Assembly: GCF_040183065.1 (NCBI RefSeq)
Contig: NC_091125.1
Coordinates: 118,592,121 to 118,656,120, forward strand
Length of the DNA: 64,000 bases
Source of the DNA: Periplaneta americana
Taxonomy: Eukaryota > Arthropoda > Insecta > Blattodea > Blattidae
Direction: 5' to 3'
The number at the start of each line of letters is the position of its first letter. Within the stretch, counting starts at the first letter, position 1. Shown in pieces: positions 43,901 to 56,000 of this stretch. A program made the position numbers and the translations under genes. The notes beneath the pieces were generated by a model. The model worked only from the letters and a program-made list of their open reading frames with translations, searched no databases and was not told the DNA's origin.

Positions 43901-45129
43901 AATAAAATTAGGCCCTACATTTTCTGAGTTAATTGAAGTTAACAATTTTTTCAACAAAATTGTGTGTTCATTTATTTGTTCTTCCCTACGTCATATTAAC
44001 AGTAAGTGCATGCAAATTACGTATTATACAGGTAGGATAAGTTAAAATTAGGCATTATGTATAAAAATTGGAAATGTAATGTAAAATGCGGCAAACTTGC
44101 CATAAAAATTTAAACCACAACATCAGTACTATTTGTGACTCAAAATAATAAAGGAAATACCGGTTCTTAAGAAATGGAAAAATAATGAACTTCATATTAA
44201 TGTTTAAATCCTCCCCTTTTCTTTATTTTGAAGTTTACCTCAGCGGCCGAGTTTACCCCGATTTGTGGTATGCAAAATCGTTAATTTCTCAGGAAATAGG
44301 CCAATAGGGAGAGGAGTTCACCGCGCGATGTATCCTACGAGATATGCCCTACAATTTTGAAGCTACTAATTTTTACTCTTCTCACAGGAAATACAAAGTT
44401 CCAATGATTCATAAATATATTTAGAAATGAATTGAATTAACCGACCACGCACGAACAATTATATTATTTCAAACCATGATACGTGATCAGGGCCATGATT
44501 CAGTTGTAAGGAGCAGAAAGAATTACGTTTATTCCCAGCTTCTGAAACTTGTAGATTAACTGCGTGTGAAATTCTTCCAGGATTCTAAAGTAGAATTAAT
44601 AAGAGCCATATACACTTATTGTATAGCATAAAAATATAAAATAAATTACGCAAAACCCGTTTTCTGATGTGTTATCATATGTCGTGTGCACACTTTTAAC
44701 TTGCCTGCCGCTAGAGTGCTACTGTCGCGCCAGCTGTCAAATGTTGGCATATTTTATACGTATGAGTTGCGTGACTGTATCTATTAGACTGTGATGTCAC
44801 TTAAGCGGTAAGAAGAGGGAAATTGTTGTGTGTGTTAGGTTGGGAATACTGAATGTGGAATTTTAGACTTTCCGCGCAACGAGATAGAAACTAACTCGTT
44901 GTTTCCGCGGATTGGTTTCGTGCGGAATCTAACCAAATACGCACGATCTCGCACAAATTATTTTTTATATGTTATCAAAAAATTGCACAAATGAAGATCG
45001 ACATATTGGCATTATGATGGGAAAGAAACTGAGCCGTCTGAACTCTGTCAGCAATCCTGTAGGTCATGGCCTTCGTGTAATAGCCATTTGTTTATTGTAG
45101 TGTGTTTTTTGTTTTATTCTGAAATGCAA

Positions 45130-45184
45130 CACGGCCGACTTGATGCTCGCTTCGCTTAAGGAAGCGTATATCAAGTCGGCCGTG
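45130..45184. repeat. Perfect 15-bp inverted repeat (hairpin)
   Basis: CACGGCCGACTTGAT and ATCAAGTCGGCCGTG are separated by 25 bases that contain a smaller GCTTC/GAAGC stem. It is GC-rich in an AT-rich setting. It may be a structured end of a repeat; function unknown. Confidence 0.75.
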
Positions 45185-45393
45185 AATGCAATTAATTAGT
45201 TCTCAAAACTGACGAAAGATGGATTTTGGAAAAAAGGAAAATGATGTAGGAAAATTGACATTTCACTGGAAACTACTATTTTTCTGAAAAACTTTGGGTT
45301 CCAAGCTTGAAAATGAGGGGTCATTTATTAAAAACCGTTCAGCCGTTTTCCCGTAATTTCCATTACCAGTTCAAATTATATATATATATATAT
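45185..45393. repeat. Possible retroelement 3' end with (AT)n tail
   Basis: TTCAGCCGTTTTCCCGTAAT followed by ACCAGTTCAAATT and an AT run resembles 3' ends of insect RTE-type or related repeats. The call rests on pattern only. Confidence 0.35.
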
Positions 45394-45475
45394 GGATTTT
45401 AGGTTGCTAGTAGCGCCATCTTTTTACTGAAACTTGTACTTGTATTCCTGAATACGAAATCGTTCTGCGGCTCAG

Positions 45476-45660
45476 CCACAGTCTAGTATATACAGTCACG
45501 AAGTTCAATACGTAGTGAATATGCATCCTTAGATAGTCGCTAACCACTAGGATCGCTAATATCGCCTCATTACAGACAATGCGAAATTGTACCGGCACAG
45601 TCTATTGTTCCTAGCACCCTCACAACTGAAGCTTCGTGACTATATATGCATGACTGTGGT
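45476..45660 (+). mobile_element. MITE of the CACAGTC family (P-like), copy 2
   Basis: About 185 bp with ends CCACAGTCTAGTATATACAG and, reverse-complemented, ACCACAGTCATGCATATATA. It is flanked by 7-bp repeats GGCTCAG (45469-45475 and 45661-45667). Its first 20 bases match the P-like element at 42867. The interior matches the MITE at 13591. Confidence 0.8.
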
Positions 45661-45667
45661 GGCTCAG

Positions 45668-48369
45668 CGTTGGGAACAGCTGATATGGAAGTGTGGATTA
45701 TGAGGTTGCAGCGATGTAAGTTTAATTTGTGGCGTAAGAAAGGGTACAAAGTACGTGAGGAACAAGTTTATTAAGTTCTCCATAATCTAATTTACCGATG
45801 TGTTAATGCATTATTTGTGGACTGTTTAAAGACGAGGTAGGCCTATATAGATGTGGTATTTGTGGTAATGAAAAGTGGTAAATTGTCACATTACCGCATC
45901 TGCTAGAAGTGAAATACTGTAATAAAATAAATAGTCTAGCTTTATTTTGTTGGCCTACTGGTATAATATGCAATTTAATCAGTATTTTACCAATTTTATG
46001 AATGCTCATTTATATGATCACATTTGTAAGATTCATGGTAGGTAGTATGTGTAGTATATTCTACTAAGAGTACTAGTAAAAAAATTATATTTTTGTAGCC
46101 CAAACAATACAAATCATTCAGCGGGTTCAGCAATGAGTAGAATAAAGTAAAATAAAAATATTAGGTATTATACAATGCAAATAATTCAAATTCATAAAAT
46201 ATTTTGAAGTTCTATTCAATTCAAATCATCACCAATTTCTGTTGTCACTGACTGAAAAACTTCATACCTTGCCCTGATAACTTGTACTCATTCAGTGAGA
46301 GTTGTCTGCACTGGCAACACTTACAAAATAAAATACCGGTAATTTTATCCAGTCTCGCAACATGTTTCAAGAACTTTGCTGTAAAAGCGTTGTTCACGAG
46401 TTTGATGTTGAATTCTGGAATATTAAGTAACTTAAGATGTTTAATGTTGTCTTTAATTCTATAGTAATTGAAAGTTTTAAACGTATTGTTTTTATTTCTT
46501 CAGTTTGTAGATGAAATCTGCTCAAGTTTAAAAAAAAAAAAAAACATACAAGCTGCAGAAGAAAGCTTAAATGCTCAACTAACTAAAGCCAGAGACCTTC
46601 AATGTACTTAGCGTATTTGAGATTTTAATATTTGAATGTAAGCAGCTGGGAATTACATTCTGCGGTAAGTTAAACTCTTTGTGCTTACGTATGAAATACT
46701 GTTGAGAAATTTGTAGTAAAAGCAATCCAGCCCTTTTTATATTTGTTATATTGTATTGTATTTATTAACATTCCATGGTATGCATACATTGCTTCACAGC
46801 TAGAATATGGAACAAGTCAAAAAACTTAATAATACTATAAAGTCTTAATTTATAGTCATAGTCTAGTTGAAATATATACAGAAGAGGTTTACAATGTAGT
46901 CTACTAGTACAACACAAAGTTTTAGTAGGCCTATGTTAAGTTTAGTTGTATCATTGGTTATAGGTCTATAATATTTTACAGTCGAAGGCAAAACTTTAAA
47001 ATATCTTTCAATAATTTTATTCGCCTATGAATACAGTGAAATTAATTTACTTATTTCCTATTCGTCAGAAAGTCATAAATCTTTCTTTCATGGGAACATA
47101 ATTCTGCAGAGCCTTTGTAGAATAAAATTAACAAGTAAACTTAAAAAACTTAACTGGAATATGACAATATTCGTGATCAAATAGTAATTAGCCTATGTAG
47201 TATGTTGCGATTAAACGAGAATTATCTTTAGGCTAGCACCATGATAATCTAGAAAAAAAAAAATACATTGTAGGATAAAATGGCATTTCTCCTATGTGGC
47301 ACTTGCTTTCATCTCCAGGCACATCTTCAAGGAGTCGTGCTTTTCTTGGATTCTGACATCAATAAAGGAAATTCGGGAAAACTGTCTAATATTTTGCAGA
47401 TCATTTTTGTTTATCTCAGTTTCTAACTATTTAAAGTGTGCCGATTATAACAGTAGTACAGTTTTTGTTTCAAGTTTACTCATAATCCATGATCACATAT
47501 ACCTATATGAGATTGGTCTTTCCCATGTTATAAAATGGCAACATATAAAAGAGAACAACCTCTAGGATCTCCACTGTCGAAAATGAATTTTTTCGTAACA
47601 ACCACTACTTGGAAGTACTGCTGTAAGCTATTACTCCATGTAATTCCATGAGGGTTATATTGTGACTTCTTTTGAGATCGCTAGATGACAGCAGGCAGCA
47701 TAGTGAAATTGATAAAGGTTGTCTTGAAAGTGGATTAGACTGATCAATCTGTTACATATGATTAGGGCTATAATGTTTCTCACTCACTCACCCTTTCTCT
47801 CCCCCTTCCCCTCCCTCTCCCCCTCTCTCTCCTCTCTCTTTTTGTTTATTAGTAAGCATGCGAAAAAAAAAAGACATTTGTACGTCATTTGTAGTACTGA
47901 CAAATTCCTTGCCTCATAATAAAATAAATGAACATTAACTACACATCACACCCCTCTTTTTGATTGTGCAATAGAATTTCGTGCCGAGCATTGTTTTTTT
48001 TTTTTTGCGCAACCCAAGATGAACACCCCTGCTTAAATGAAATTATGCTTCATCTGTTAGGAAATTGAGTGACTGACAATCCATTCTGGACAGAATGAAG
48101 CCTTGTTACAATCAGGAGTTCACAAATCCCAAACATGTTGCATATTTATCATGATGAAGGTAATTGGTAACATTTGCAAAAGATTCTTTTGTAAATGAAC
48201 TCCAGGCAACAGCAGTGTAAAACGCATTTTGATCTGAACTCCACTGTGCAGCTTGCACTTAATTTTTATGTTCTATAGTGTAATTTTCACTAAAGTTGAC
48301 TTGAATCAGGTCACATTTTCAGGAATATTTTCTCGTTGAGTATTGAAATAATTCGTCTGTCCTTAAGGT
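45668..48369. other. Intergenic, nothing recognized
   Basis: AT-rich with a C/T-rich run at 47790-47842 and short A runs. Small ORFs carry no recognizable domain. Confidence 0.4.
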
Positions 48370-49390
48370 AGAGGTGTAGCAACAAATTTTCTATATTGCT
48401 TTTATTTCATCAGACAGCATACTAACTGTTCCAATTGATTGAACCTTCTGAACTTTTCCACTTTCCAGCTTTTCCTGAAACCAGTTTCTTCAGATAATTT
48501 TTGTTGATTCAAAATCGAGACTAGTGCATTACATTTATCAGTACATTCTGAACATATTTGAAGAATGTAATTCTTATTTGATAAACTGCACATAATCTTT
48601 GAACAAAACACTCTGACTTCTTTGGTACATCTGTACAGTGCTGAAACACTGCTTGTAGCAAAAACTCAAAGTTTGCATGCTTTTGGCATATACAGTTAGC
48701 AGGAATTTGACTTGCAGGTAGAATAGCTATGTACTGATTGTAGTGCGCAAAACTTGCTATGGGCCTATTTCCACGTTGTTGTTTTCTTTCAAGAACATAT
48801 TGTGCACTTCTTGCAGAGACATTTGAATGAATCTTTTACTTACTTTAGTTTTTAGAGTGCCATAATAAACAGGGACAAAATCTTTCATATTGGGTAACTG
48901 ACGAGATAAATAATCTCTTTGATAGAAACTGCATACCAAATTTTGATGTCATTTCCAATTCTTTCTGCAAATATTACTTTTTTTTTAAGTTATGTATATC
49001 TCTGCTAAATTTTGAATCACAGTAGTTTTTTTTGTGTAGACTCTTTGGAAGTTTTTCTTTTACATGATTTACAATTTTAGACAGTTTTGGCGAGATTTAT
49101 AAGGAACACTGCCATCTTGATTTACAGTTTCAAGAATCTTTTGTGAGACTTGTAGTTTCTTTCCTAACCTTCTGTGTCTCATTCGATTTCAATTTTGTAT
49201 TTTTTTTTATCTGTTTTTTTTTTTTTTTTTCTAGATTTTGGAAGATTTTTTCGAGCTGCTTTCTGTCTTTATTTGTCTAATATTCGGGCTTGTTCTTTCT
49301 TTTCCTCACTCATTCTGCTTCGATACAATTGGTTCTCTCTGCTGATGAGTTTGGCATACTATAAGGCAGTAATGAATTTGTTTTAGTATT
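48370..49390 (-). pseudogene. Decayed ORF of an unnamed repeat-associated protein family
   Basis: Several minus-strand frames join in order. A basic, Lys/Arg-rich segment (49390-49000) precedes a segment with YQRDYLSRQLPNMKDFVPV and MSLQEVHNMFLKENNNVEIG (48939-48757). Then comes a Cys-containing segment with YILQICSECTDKCNALVSIL and GFRKSWKVEKFRRF (48611-48402). The pattern Y.RD..SR.LP..KDFV ... K.F..LRP ... C..C matches a multicopy insect/cnidarian protein I remember seeing but cannot name. Frameshifts and stops between segments show it is not functional. Confidence 0.5.
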
Positions 49391-49410
49391 TGTGTGACAC
49401 TAACAATATA

Positions 49411-49485
49411 TGAGCCGTTCAGAGCAGAAGTGGTGTAAGTCAAAATTGGGTAATGAGGTTTAAAGTAAAAATTCTGTAAAATACA
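49411..49485 (+). mobile_element. Fold-back MITE, family 1, one arm only
   Basis: TGAGCCGTTCAGAGCAGAAG through GTAAAATACA matches the left arm of the element at 2944. The rest is absent. Confidence 0.8.
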
Positions 49486-49947
49486 TTTCCATACATAGTT
49501 TTACAGCTCTGACCAACTTTGTTATTTTTAGTAAGTTCAGAGTCTCCTAGACATATTTCGATATTGTTTGATCTTCAATTCTGTAATATTTTTTTTCATT
49601 GATTTGGTTGGCATTTCCATGAAATTTTCTACCAGTAGGCTATATAAGTCCGCAAAAAGGACAGAGTAAAATTACAGTGACAATTGAATTCAATTGTATT
49701 GAAAAGTGAATAAAGATTAGTAGAAATGGTGATGGTGATATATATCATATAGAATGGAGTATTAGTGCTGAATATTTTTATGTTTAAAAGAAATATCTTA
49801 TTGTAATATATACAGCATACTTTAAGTTGTGAGTTATAAGGGAATACAATTTGTACTTGTAATTATTTTCACATTAATTGCCATTCAGTATCTTTATCAG
49901 TGCCTGAAATTTTGTCATGTAGATATTAATGCTAATTTTCTTTGCAG
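49486..49947. other. Sequence upstream of the transporter gene
   Basis: No gene recognized. A splice acceptor (TTTTCTTTGCAG) ends at 49947, so this is probably an intron following a non-coding first exon outside the recognizable part. Confidence 0.4.
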
Positions 49948-50095
49948 GTTCTAGTCCAGTTTTAATATGAATTGCAGCTTAAAGTAATTTTTAAGACTGA
50001 TTACTACATAGTTACATATATTTCAAAAATGGTGAACATGGAAGTTAACAGAGACCTTCTTCCAGTAAAGGGCCAATATTTCTTATGGAATGCAG
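49948..50095 (+). CDS. Mfsd6: MFSD6-like exon with 5' UTR and start codon
   Basis: Acceptor TTTGCAG at 49941-49947. ATG at 50029 (or 50038, three codons later) opens MVNMEVNRDLLPVKGQYF. The phase-1 donor GTAAGT follows 50095. Upstream in-frame stops exclude a longer start in this exon. Confidence 0.8.
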
Positions 50096-53000
50096 GTAAG
50101 TATTGTAACCTGAACTACTCCAAATACACACTATACTGCGTGTTCAGTTCAAAATGTCTCATGGCTCGCTGTATGACGTCATGTGGCTAGCCGATGAGCC
50201 TAGACAATTCAATCTTCCTACACTTCTGCAGAGGCGTATTACCTATGTGCCAGAGAAGTTGCCTAGCAAGTATGGCATTCATTCTGAAGAGTACTTACCG
50301 ATACGTACGGTAACTCCAGTAGTGGCAGGAATGTGAACTGTTTGGAAACACATACTGGGGTGAGTTTTTTTTCTTACTGTCAGGATATGGGGAGAGGGTT
50401 AAGACGATTACTTACGTACAGTATTTGTTGACATTAACTTCGACTGTCAACACGGACACGGAACATTTTATTTGTGTTGTGGAATGTTGCTGTACGCAAC
50501 CGATGATAAGAAATACTCTGCGTACGACTTGCCCAAGCAAAACACAATTCGAAAGAGGTTATGGTAGCACACAGACTGTACAGACCACCATCTGTTGCTA
50601 CGACGTTCAAGTCATACCATACACGTTCTCAAGTTCAGATTGAACGCCTTGATTAATAGGCAACTTCTCTGACATAAAAGCTGAAACTTGCTTCAAATCG
50701 CTGACCCACAACAGTGACGTCATGACACACTTTGAAATGAACACCCAGTATATGCAGTATCCACAGACATTAATCACCCATTGAAGGCCCTAATGTCACC
50801 TTTGATTTGTGTTACATTAGTGGACAAAATTTTTGCAGGAAATTAGTCGATTTTATTACACTCGCCTCTTTTTCTGTTGCAGGCACGGCACCAGTTGTAC
50901 CATTCCTGCCTATTTATGCCCGCCAGCTGGGGTTTTCCAGTGTAGTTGTAGGCACAATCTACACAGTACTGCCAATCACAGGGATGCTTGCAAAACCAAT
51001 ATTTGGAGCAGTTGCTGATCACTTCCAGCTCCAGAAGACACTGTTCTTGGCTTTTCAGATCTTGACAGCCATCACCTTCTTTGGCATTCAGTTTATACCA
51101 GAAATTCAAATGGAGAACCTCAACCAAGTGACTTTGGACTGTGATGGCACTGTCTTCTTCAAGACGTGTAGTGATGATATGGATAAGTGTGCAGAAGCAC
51201 GAGTGATAGCTGAATCATCAGGCAATGACACTGTATTGTGCGAGGTCAGTAAGTGATCATCCTCTAACTAGTTTTTTTCTTTTTAATTACTTTACATAAA
51301 AATTTCTTTCATCATTCGTGGTTCTTGGGAGAATGTGTTGCTCACTCTTTGTTCATATATCTTAGGCTGGTATTCATAGTCGACACTTTCGATTAAAGTG
51401 TCCTTTGGAAGACGCAAAGTATCACTTTTCCGTTGCACAGTCGACACTTTGGTGCAAAGGAACACTTTGGATGAAAGTGTAGTTCCGACCACACTTTGAG
51501 CCGAAAGTGACACTTTGTAGAAAAATGGCGGACATCTTGGAAGTTGTCGAATTATTAGAACGTGCGGAAGAGATGGCACAATTAGTGGACAATGTACAAA
51601 TTAGAGATAGGCCTAAAGACAATCCCATGGAATTTTATAATGATATAGAACTTAAAAAAACGGTTCCGATTTGATAAAGAAACTTATTGAGATTGCTTAT
51701 ATTTTCGATGACTGGTTGACAAAAACGAATAATAGACGTTTGCCAGTGCCTCCAATAATACAGTTATTGACTGCATTAAAATTCTATGCTACAGATATGT
51801 ATGTACCATACATTAATATGTATAATATTATAGTTCAGGTATTTCTGTAGTATATTTATAACCTCAATTCGATAAAGTGATATGTAGGTAGATATGCCTA
51901 TATAACCTATTTTTTATTACTGAAAATAATTTTTTAACTTAAATAATATTAAACTAACTTCAATTTAATGTAGGCATAACTATCTTAAATTAGCAATGGG
52001 AGACCTCACGTGCCTGCCTTCTAAGCAGATTCCGTAATTATATTGGGTTTAAAATGATTTTGATTTTTGTTGACTACCTGTATTTTGAGATAAGATTTAT
52101 CTTGATGTTGATATAATCATTACTGTTTTGATACGAGTAATATATATTTTCACGCCGGTAAGCAATACATTTACTGTCTCTAGTTCATGTGCAGTCATAA
52201 CCTCACCATGAAAAGAGATCTTATACTATTAGGCCTAGTTTGTTTTGCATTGTAGAAACATTTGGCATTCAAAATATTCCTGAAGAGCAGGCAATAATGG
52301 AAACGAGAGAGAGAAAATAGTAGTAGTAATAATAATAATAATAATAGCAGTAGTAATATGTTTATTTAATTCTTTTTTACTTCTATTCACTATTCATGAA
52401 AAAGACAAAAATGAAAATAACGGAAATAACACGATACAGTGGAACCTCGATTTATTGTTCCTGGATGTATCATTTTCCCGGATCCATCATTCAAATTCGT
52501 TGGTCCCTGAACATATTCTATTTAAACTATGACTATAAAGCCCGCATCTATCGTTCCTCGATTTATCGTTTTCCCGCATCTATTGGCCAGATTTTTTAGC
52601 CCTGAAGTGTGTAAATCCAGGATTGATCAGTTTTAAGAAATAGCAACAAGCTTACAAATGTTTGTAGCAGTTGATGTCTTCAGAATGTTGTGCTGCAAGC
52701 TCCAATTGTGAAGTTTTATGGTTATTGGCCTGCTTACCCACCGACCTTCCTCACAGCTTGCCTGACAAGACAATGTAGAAGGGTTCATGTGTCCTATCGA
52801 TCGTTTTCTATTGTAAAACATCCCAGTCCACGCTTCCACCAAGTTGTGTACGCAGTCTATCACACGTGTTCGATTCTCGACAGTTCGTATTTTTAACTTG
52901 GCAGTTTCTAATCTGATTTTCTCAGATATGGCATTTCCGTGTAAAAAAGTTCGGACTTCAGAAGAACGACTTCATATCATAGAAGAGGTGGAGAAAAATC

Positions 53001-56000
53001 CAACAGAGAAGAGGATTGACATTGCTAAGCATCTTGGCCTGCCACCTTCAACTCTAAATTGCATAATGGCAAAGAAAATAGAAATCAGACAGCAGGCTGA
53101 TAAGTGTGGAACAGCAGCCAAAAAGAGGAAGACAGGCAAAGAGCCAACTTACAGCGAGCTCGAAAATGTCCTCTTTTCCTGGTATCAACAGGCACGAGCA
53201 TCAGGCATTCCCATTGATGGGACCATCTTGAAGGAGAAATCTCTGAAAATAGCTGAAACAATCTGCATTGAATGGCTGGATCTCTTGTTTCAAACAATGC
53301 CATGGCTTGGTGTTTAAGAAACTGGCTGGGGAAAGTGCTGCTGTGGATACCAGCGCCACGGATCTCTGGTTCCAAAGACTCCCGGAGCTGCTGGAAGAGT
53401 ACGAGCCTCGGGACATCTATAATGCAGATGAAACAGGCCTCTTCTTCAACTGTCTTCCAGACCGTACGCTGGCACTTAAAGGAGAATCCTGTCACGGAGG
53501 CAAAAGTGCGAAGGAGCGACTGACTGTACTGCTGTGCACAAACACCGATGGCTCAGACAAACAAGTTCCCATTGTTACTGGCAAGTCTGCAAAACCACGG
53601 TGTTTCAAAAACGTGAAGAAACTACCTGTGAAATACTATGCTAATTCCAAAGCATGGATGACATCGGAGATTTTCAGAGACATTCTTCACGCTCTTGATA
53701 AATTCTTTGGTGCAAAAGGCAGGAAAATCCTCCTTTTTATTGATAATTGTGCTGCACATTCTCCAGACACATCCTCTTTGAAGAATGTGAAGGTGATGTT
53801 TTATCCCCCAAAATGCACCAGTGTTGTACAGCCACTTGATTTAGGAGTTATAAAGAACTTCAAGCAGGCGTATAGGAAGCAGCTAGTGCAGAGGGCTTTA
53901 TGTTTGATGGATGAAAGGAAAGAAGTAAAAATGAAGATAGACATACTACAGGCCATTCACTTTATTGTTTCGGCATGGCAACAAGTGACTCGGTTCACAA
54001 TTCAGAACTGTTTCGTAAAATGTGGTTACGGGGACAGAAATGAAGAGTCAGACATGTCGGAAGTCAACAGAAATGATGAAGACGAAGACTGGACTTAGCT
54101 GGAGACAGGAACCGCTGGCGTTGATTTCGACGCTTATGTGTCTGTGGACCAAGAACTCGCGACATGTGATGTGCTGTCTGTGGAAGAAATGTGTGAGGAA
54201 GTGGCGAGTGGAAATTCCATGGAGGAGGGACAATTCGACAGTGATGATAATGATGAAGTTGATCTCAAACCAGTGCCGAGTTTTCAAGAAGCACTAAGTG
54301 CGTTCGAGACCATGAGAGCGTTCATACATGCTCACGAGATCGCCGCCAGAGACCAAGTGAACATTATTAATATTGAGAAGCTACTGTTTAGCTTAGAAAG
54401 TAAAGATGCAAGTAAGCAAATGAAAATTAGTGACTTTTTTAACAAGAAATGAAGTGAGTTAATAAAAAAATCATTCATGTACCACACATTCTTTAGTATA
54501 TGAACACACGTGTGTACTATAAGTAAATTTGACTGCTTATATTCATTTTAGACAGGTTCCCGTATCAATTGTTTTCTCGTTTCCACCGTTTTTTTTTTTT
54601 CAGAAGTCCAGAACAAAACGATGAATTGAGGTTTCACTGTATATCAATGAAGCAGATACATATAAAACCTAACCTAACGATATAAATTTAATGATTACAT
54701 ACACAAAACTTAACCTACTCAGTCCAACTTAACCTAACTATATAAACTAATAGAAGATATGTAGGCTACAAAATCTAACCAAACTATATAAATCAGTGGA
54801 ACGGATACATACAAAATCTAACTTAGCGACATAAATCAATGAAAAAGATATGTACAGAACCTAATCTAACTATATAAATTAATGGATAATTATAGACGAG
54901 ATGTCGCTGAGCCAATGATTCAATTGAATTAGTTCTTTTGAATTGAATTTGAAAAAATTTTAAGGCTTTTTCCTGCATGTCTCCCTTTCTTCTGTTTTCT
55001 CTTAAACTTCTCTCTCCTAGATGTCCCTACCTCTTATTGTACCACTTCACTCCTGTCATGTCTCTATTTTTATTTTACTACTACATGTATTTTGTCACGG
55101 TCATGTAATTCTACATATCTCAAACTATACTACTATATCATACAAATCCAATTTTACTTACCTTGTCGGTTTGGATGGGATTCGTTCCTGGGACCTCTGG
55201 CACCATAATACCTCGCCTTAACACGCTCGGCTAAACAGCTACGTTGTGAAATAAAGTTTAAAATAGGTCTCTTATGTTTAGGGTAGGATTAAAGAAAATA
55301 AATAAAACAGATAAAGCAGGGTAGGATTAAAGAAAACAAATAAAACAGATAAAGCAAATTTACGTAATCTAAATTATTCTTGACGTTTAAAAAACAATAA
55401 TTTACTTGTTTATAGCAAAGATAAACAAGGAAAAATATGCATAAAGAGGACAATATTGACGAACATTATCTATGACGTCACATTTCCAAAGCAACCTGAT
55501 AAACAATAATTGTTAGTTGAAGCGCCATTTTTAAGATGGGTACTATGACGTAACGACAGTAATAATAATTTATTGCATGAGCCATGGAAAGTAAAAATAA
55601 TTATAATTTGAGAAAACTTTTCAGTAATTTGAGCAGTGAAGAAGAAGAGATTGATTTCGCCATGTCGTATAAACTAATACCCGACAAAAGTGCAAAGAAA
55701 TGTGTGAGTTGCAAATCAAGTGATAATGTGAATTGGCAGAGAAGGGTAAAATATTCAAACTATTAATTCTGTTTGAAGTGTAAAAAGTGTAAACAGGAAA
55801 CGTCTATAACCCACAACACGTGGTTCGAAAACACAAAAATAACTATACGTCAAAGCTTAGTTCTTATTTATATGTGGTTGCTTCAAACAACTCTTCAGAT
55901 AGCTGCATTAGAGGCAGAAGTTCACTTCAGTACTGCACTAGATTATTTCTGTTTCTGCAGAGAAATATGTTATGTTATAATTATACAAAATACCAAACCC

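Larger units (their letters stand above)
42867..44793 (+). mobile_element. P-like DNA transposon with THAP-finger remnant
   Basis: The ends CACAGTCTAATATATACAGT and, reverse-complemented, CACAGTCTAATAGATACAGT are inverted repeats. Weaker similarity continues past 60 bases (GCGGCAGGCAAG on both sides). It is flanked by a perfect 7-bp duplication ATGTCAC (42860-42866 and 44794-44800). The body starts with a THAP-like zinc-finger fragment. A fold-back MITE (43670-43900) is inserted within it. No DDE-type core is readable. The CA start, a 7-8 bp duplication and a THAP domain together suggest the P superfamily. Confidence 0.7.

Noticed and set aside
51245-51250. Alternative GTAAGT donor 4 bases after the chosen exon 2 end
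   Set aside because: It scores better by eye but leaves phase 1. The strongest next acceptor (59539) then gives an immediate stop, whereas GTCAGT keeps the frame and the Cys pattern. The last exon in the window also uses GTCAGT.
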